From an uncultured Agathobacter sp. (GTDB taxonomy: Bacteria; Bacillota; Clostridia; Lachnospirales; Lachnospiraceae): 64,000 nucleotides of DNA. The stretch covers positions 47,937 through 111,936 of the forward strand of contig CAJUND010000004.1 in assembly GCA_910587655.1 (NCBI GenBank), in the 5' to 3' direction. Within the stretch, counting starts at the first letter, position 1; every line of letters begins with the position of its first letter. A program made the position numbers and the translations under genes. Shown here piece by piece: positions 63,053 to 64,000 of this stretch. The notes beneath the pieces were generated by a model, which worked only from the letters and a program-made list of their open reading frames with translations, ran no database searches and had not been told where the DNA came from.

Positions 63053-63987
63053 TCTGTAGACTCCACCTCTTCCTCCTCTTTTAATATCATTGACGAATCC
63101 GCCTCATACATCGGCGCAAGCTCATAAATATAACGTACCTTTCCGCTGGTATCCCCATTGACCGAAATCTGTACCTTATCAACACTTTCCAGCTCTGTCA
63201 GGGAATTTACTATGGAATAAAGTACCACCTGTTCCGTAATCTCCTGGTTCTGGTTTAAAAACACCTCATCCAGGTTCACATAACAGACATTGTCCACAAC
63301 TGTAACCGTAATCAGTTTGGTTCCGGGCGGAATCGTCGCCTGCAGTCCCCTTGTCTTCGGTCCTTCAATCAGCTGTTTAATCACCAGCTTATCCAATGAG
63401 GTATTGGAACTGTAGTGGACCTCTCTTGTTTCCGGTACCAGCCATTTTCCTTTTTTATCCGCAAAATAAAGCGTCAGCGTAGCTTTCTGGCTGGAATTAA
63501 TCTGTCCGCCCGGATTTTCCACAAAGCTATCCTCGCTCATGGCCCCGACTGTTATCCCGTCTTCCAGCTCCAGCGGTTTTTTACCCACTGTAAATGCCAC
63601 ATACGGATATTCTGAAACCTGAAGCAGTGTCTTTGCAATTGCCGCCCTTGCCAGAATTTCTTCCGTTGCCTCCATCTGGTAATATTCCTCGCTGAAATCC
63701 ACGGTAATCTGGTATGCAGTAAGGTTCACACTTTCCACCTTTACATCCGAAGGAATTGTCTGGCGCAGCCCGGCATCATCCGGCTGTGTCTGAAGCTGTT
63801 TTAAAAGCTTTCTGACCAGTGTTTCCCCTTCGGCCTCTTCAACTTCCACCGTCTCCGGAATCAGTTTGGTAATATCCGTATTCAGATAAAAAATCTGGTA
63901 ACTGCTGTCCTGCTCCTGCCTGCTGCAGCCGTCCAGAAATAACAACGGTAACAGAAAAAGGACCACAGAATAAAATATTTTCTTCAT
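63049..63987 (-). CDS. GerMN-domain lipoprotein
   Basis: A 312-residue exported lipoprotein: signal peptide MKKIFYSVVLFLLPLLFLDGC with Cys21 in the lipobox LDGC. Two GerMN (sporulation/germination) domains follow, each with the pattern TLYFADKKGKWLVPETREV or LNTDITKLIPETVEVEEAEGETLVRKLL and a VNLTAYQITVDFSEEY-type strand. In Bacillus GerM supports spore formation and germination and helps assemble the SpoIIIA complex. It is co-transcribed with comEC by the ATGA overlap. Confidence 0.88.
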   Translation of the reverse strand: MKKIFYSVVLFLLPLLFLDGCSRQEQDSSYQIFYLNTDITKLIPETVEVEEAEGETLVRKLLKQLQTQPDDAGLRQTIPSDVKVESVNLTAYQITVDFSEEYYQMEATEEILARAAIAKTLLQVSEYPYVAFTVGKKPLELEDGITVGAMSEDSFVENPGGQINSSQKATLTLYFADKKGKWLVPETREVHYSSNTSLDKLVIKQLIEGPKTRGLQATIPPGTKLITVTVVDNVCYVNLDEVFLNQNQEITEQVVLYSIVNSLTELESVDKVQISVNGDTSGKVRYIYELAPMYEADSSMILKEEEEVESTE

Positions 63988-64000
63988 ATCCGTCCGCCTT

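Overview
The window looks like a chromosomal segment of a spore-forming gut Clostridium, most likely Lachnospiraceae (inferred). The grounds are the Firmicutes gene order hrcA-grpE-dnaK-dnaJ-prmA-rsmE-mtaB and holA/rpsT/gpr/spoIIP/lepA/hemW, the sporulation genes spoIIP and gpr, a GerMN lipoprotein, a CIRCE operator, purine-rich Shine-Dalgarno sites, and a moderate-to-low GC content that drops further inside the polysaccharide genes. I saw no rRNA, tRNA, CRISPR array or insertion sequence.

Layout. 1-1508: the end of a coiled-coil repeat gene, then aroC. 1519-10214 (minus): a long run read from a promoter upstream of ireB: ireB-ruvX-DUF1292-rnjA-small membrane ORF-trmR-GH32-U32 peptidase-secreted Ig-like protein. 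10224-22068: mtaB, a degenerate HPr, thiI, cysteine desulfurase, rsmE, prmA, a coiled-coil J-protein and the CIRCE-controlled hrcA-grpE-dnaK-dnaJ operon. 22143-30206: an accessory block with an agr-type quorum-sensing locus (including a 44-residue AgrD-like peptide), a YdbC ssDNA-binding protein, a divergent carbamoyltransferase with a GNAT, HipBA, HicAB, and a PEBP gene fused out of frame to a truncated HxlR regulator. 30292-39630: hemW, lepA, a nucleoside-salvage operon (udp-cdd-deoB-add), spoIIP, gpr and rpsT. 39686-47971: a membrane diguanylate cyclase, a TetR/ABC transporter operon, a pair of unknown paralogous genes, and a second coiled-coil repeat gene. 48036-57647 (minus): a polysaccharide operon with PglE/PglD/PglC-like functions, glycosyltransferases, a polymerase and an ABC flippase. 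57717-59024: an apparent invertible promoter and its tyrosine recombinase. 59092-63987: holA, a second HicAB pair, comEC and a GerMN lipoprotein.

The strongest candidate for a new system is the switch at 57717-58968. Two exact 28-bp inverted copies of a recombinase-type site (10-bp arms around a 7-bp asymmetric core) flank 170 bp carrying a good sigma-A promoter. The promoter lies directly upstream of the polysaccharide operon and beside a tyrosine recombinase with all its catalytic residues. In this sequence the promoter points away from the operon, into a strong terminator, so the operon appears to have been captured in the OFF state. One inversion would drive all eight genes.

Other signals: a 33-bp palindromic repeat inserted in frame in the operon's first gene; two families of short tandem coiled-coil repeats (33 bp and 45 bp) on the same C-terminal domain; hairpins between the dnaK-operon genes; and an ancestral gene order interrupted by accessory islands.
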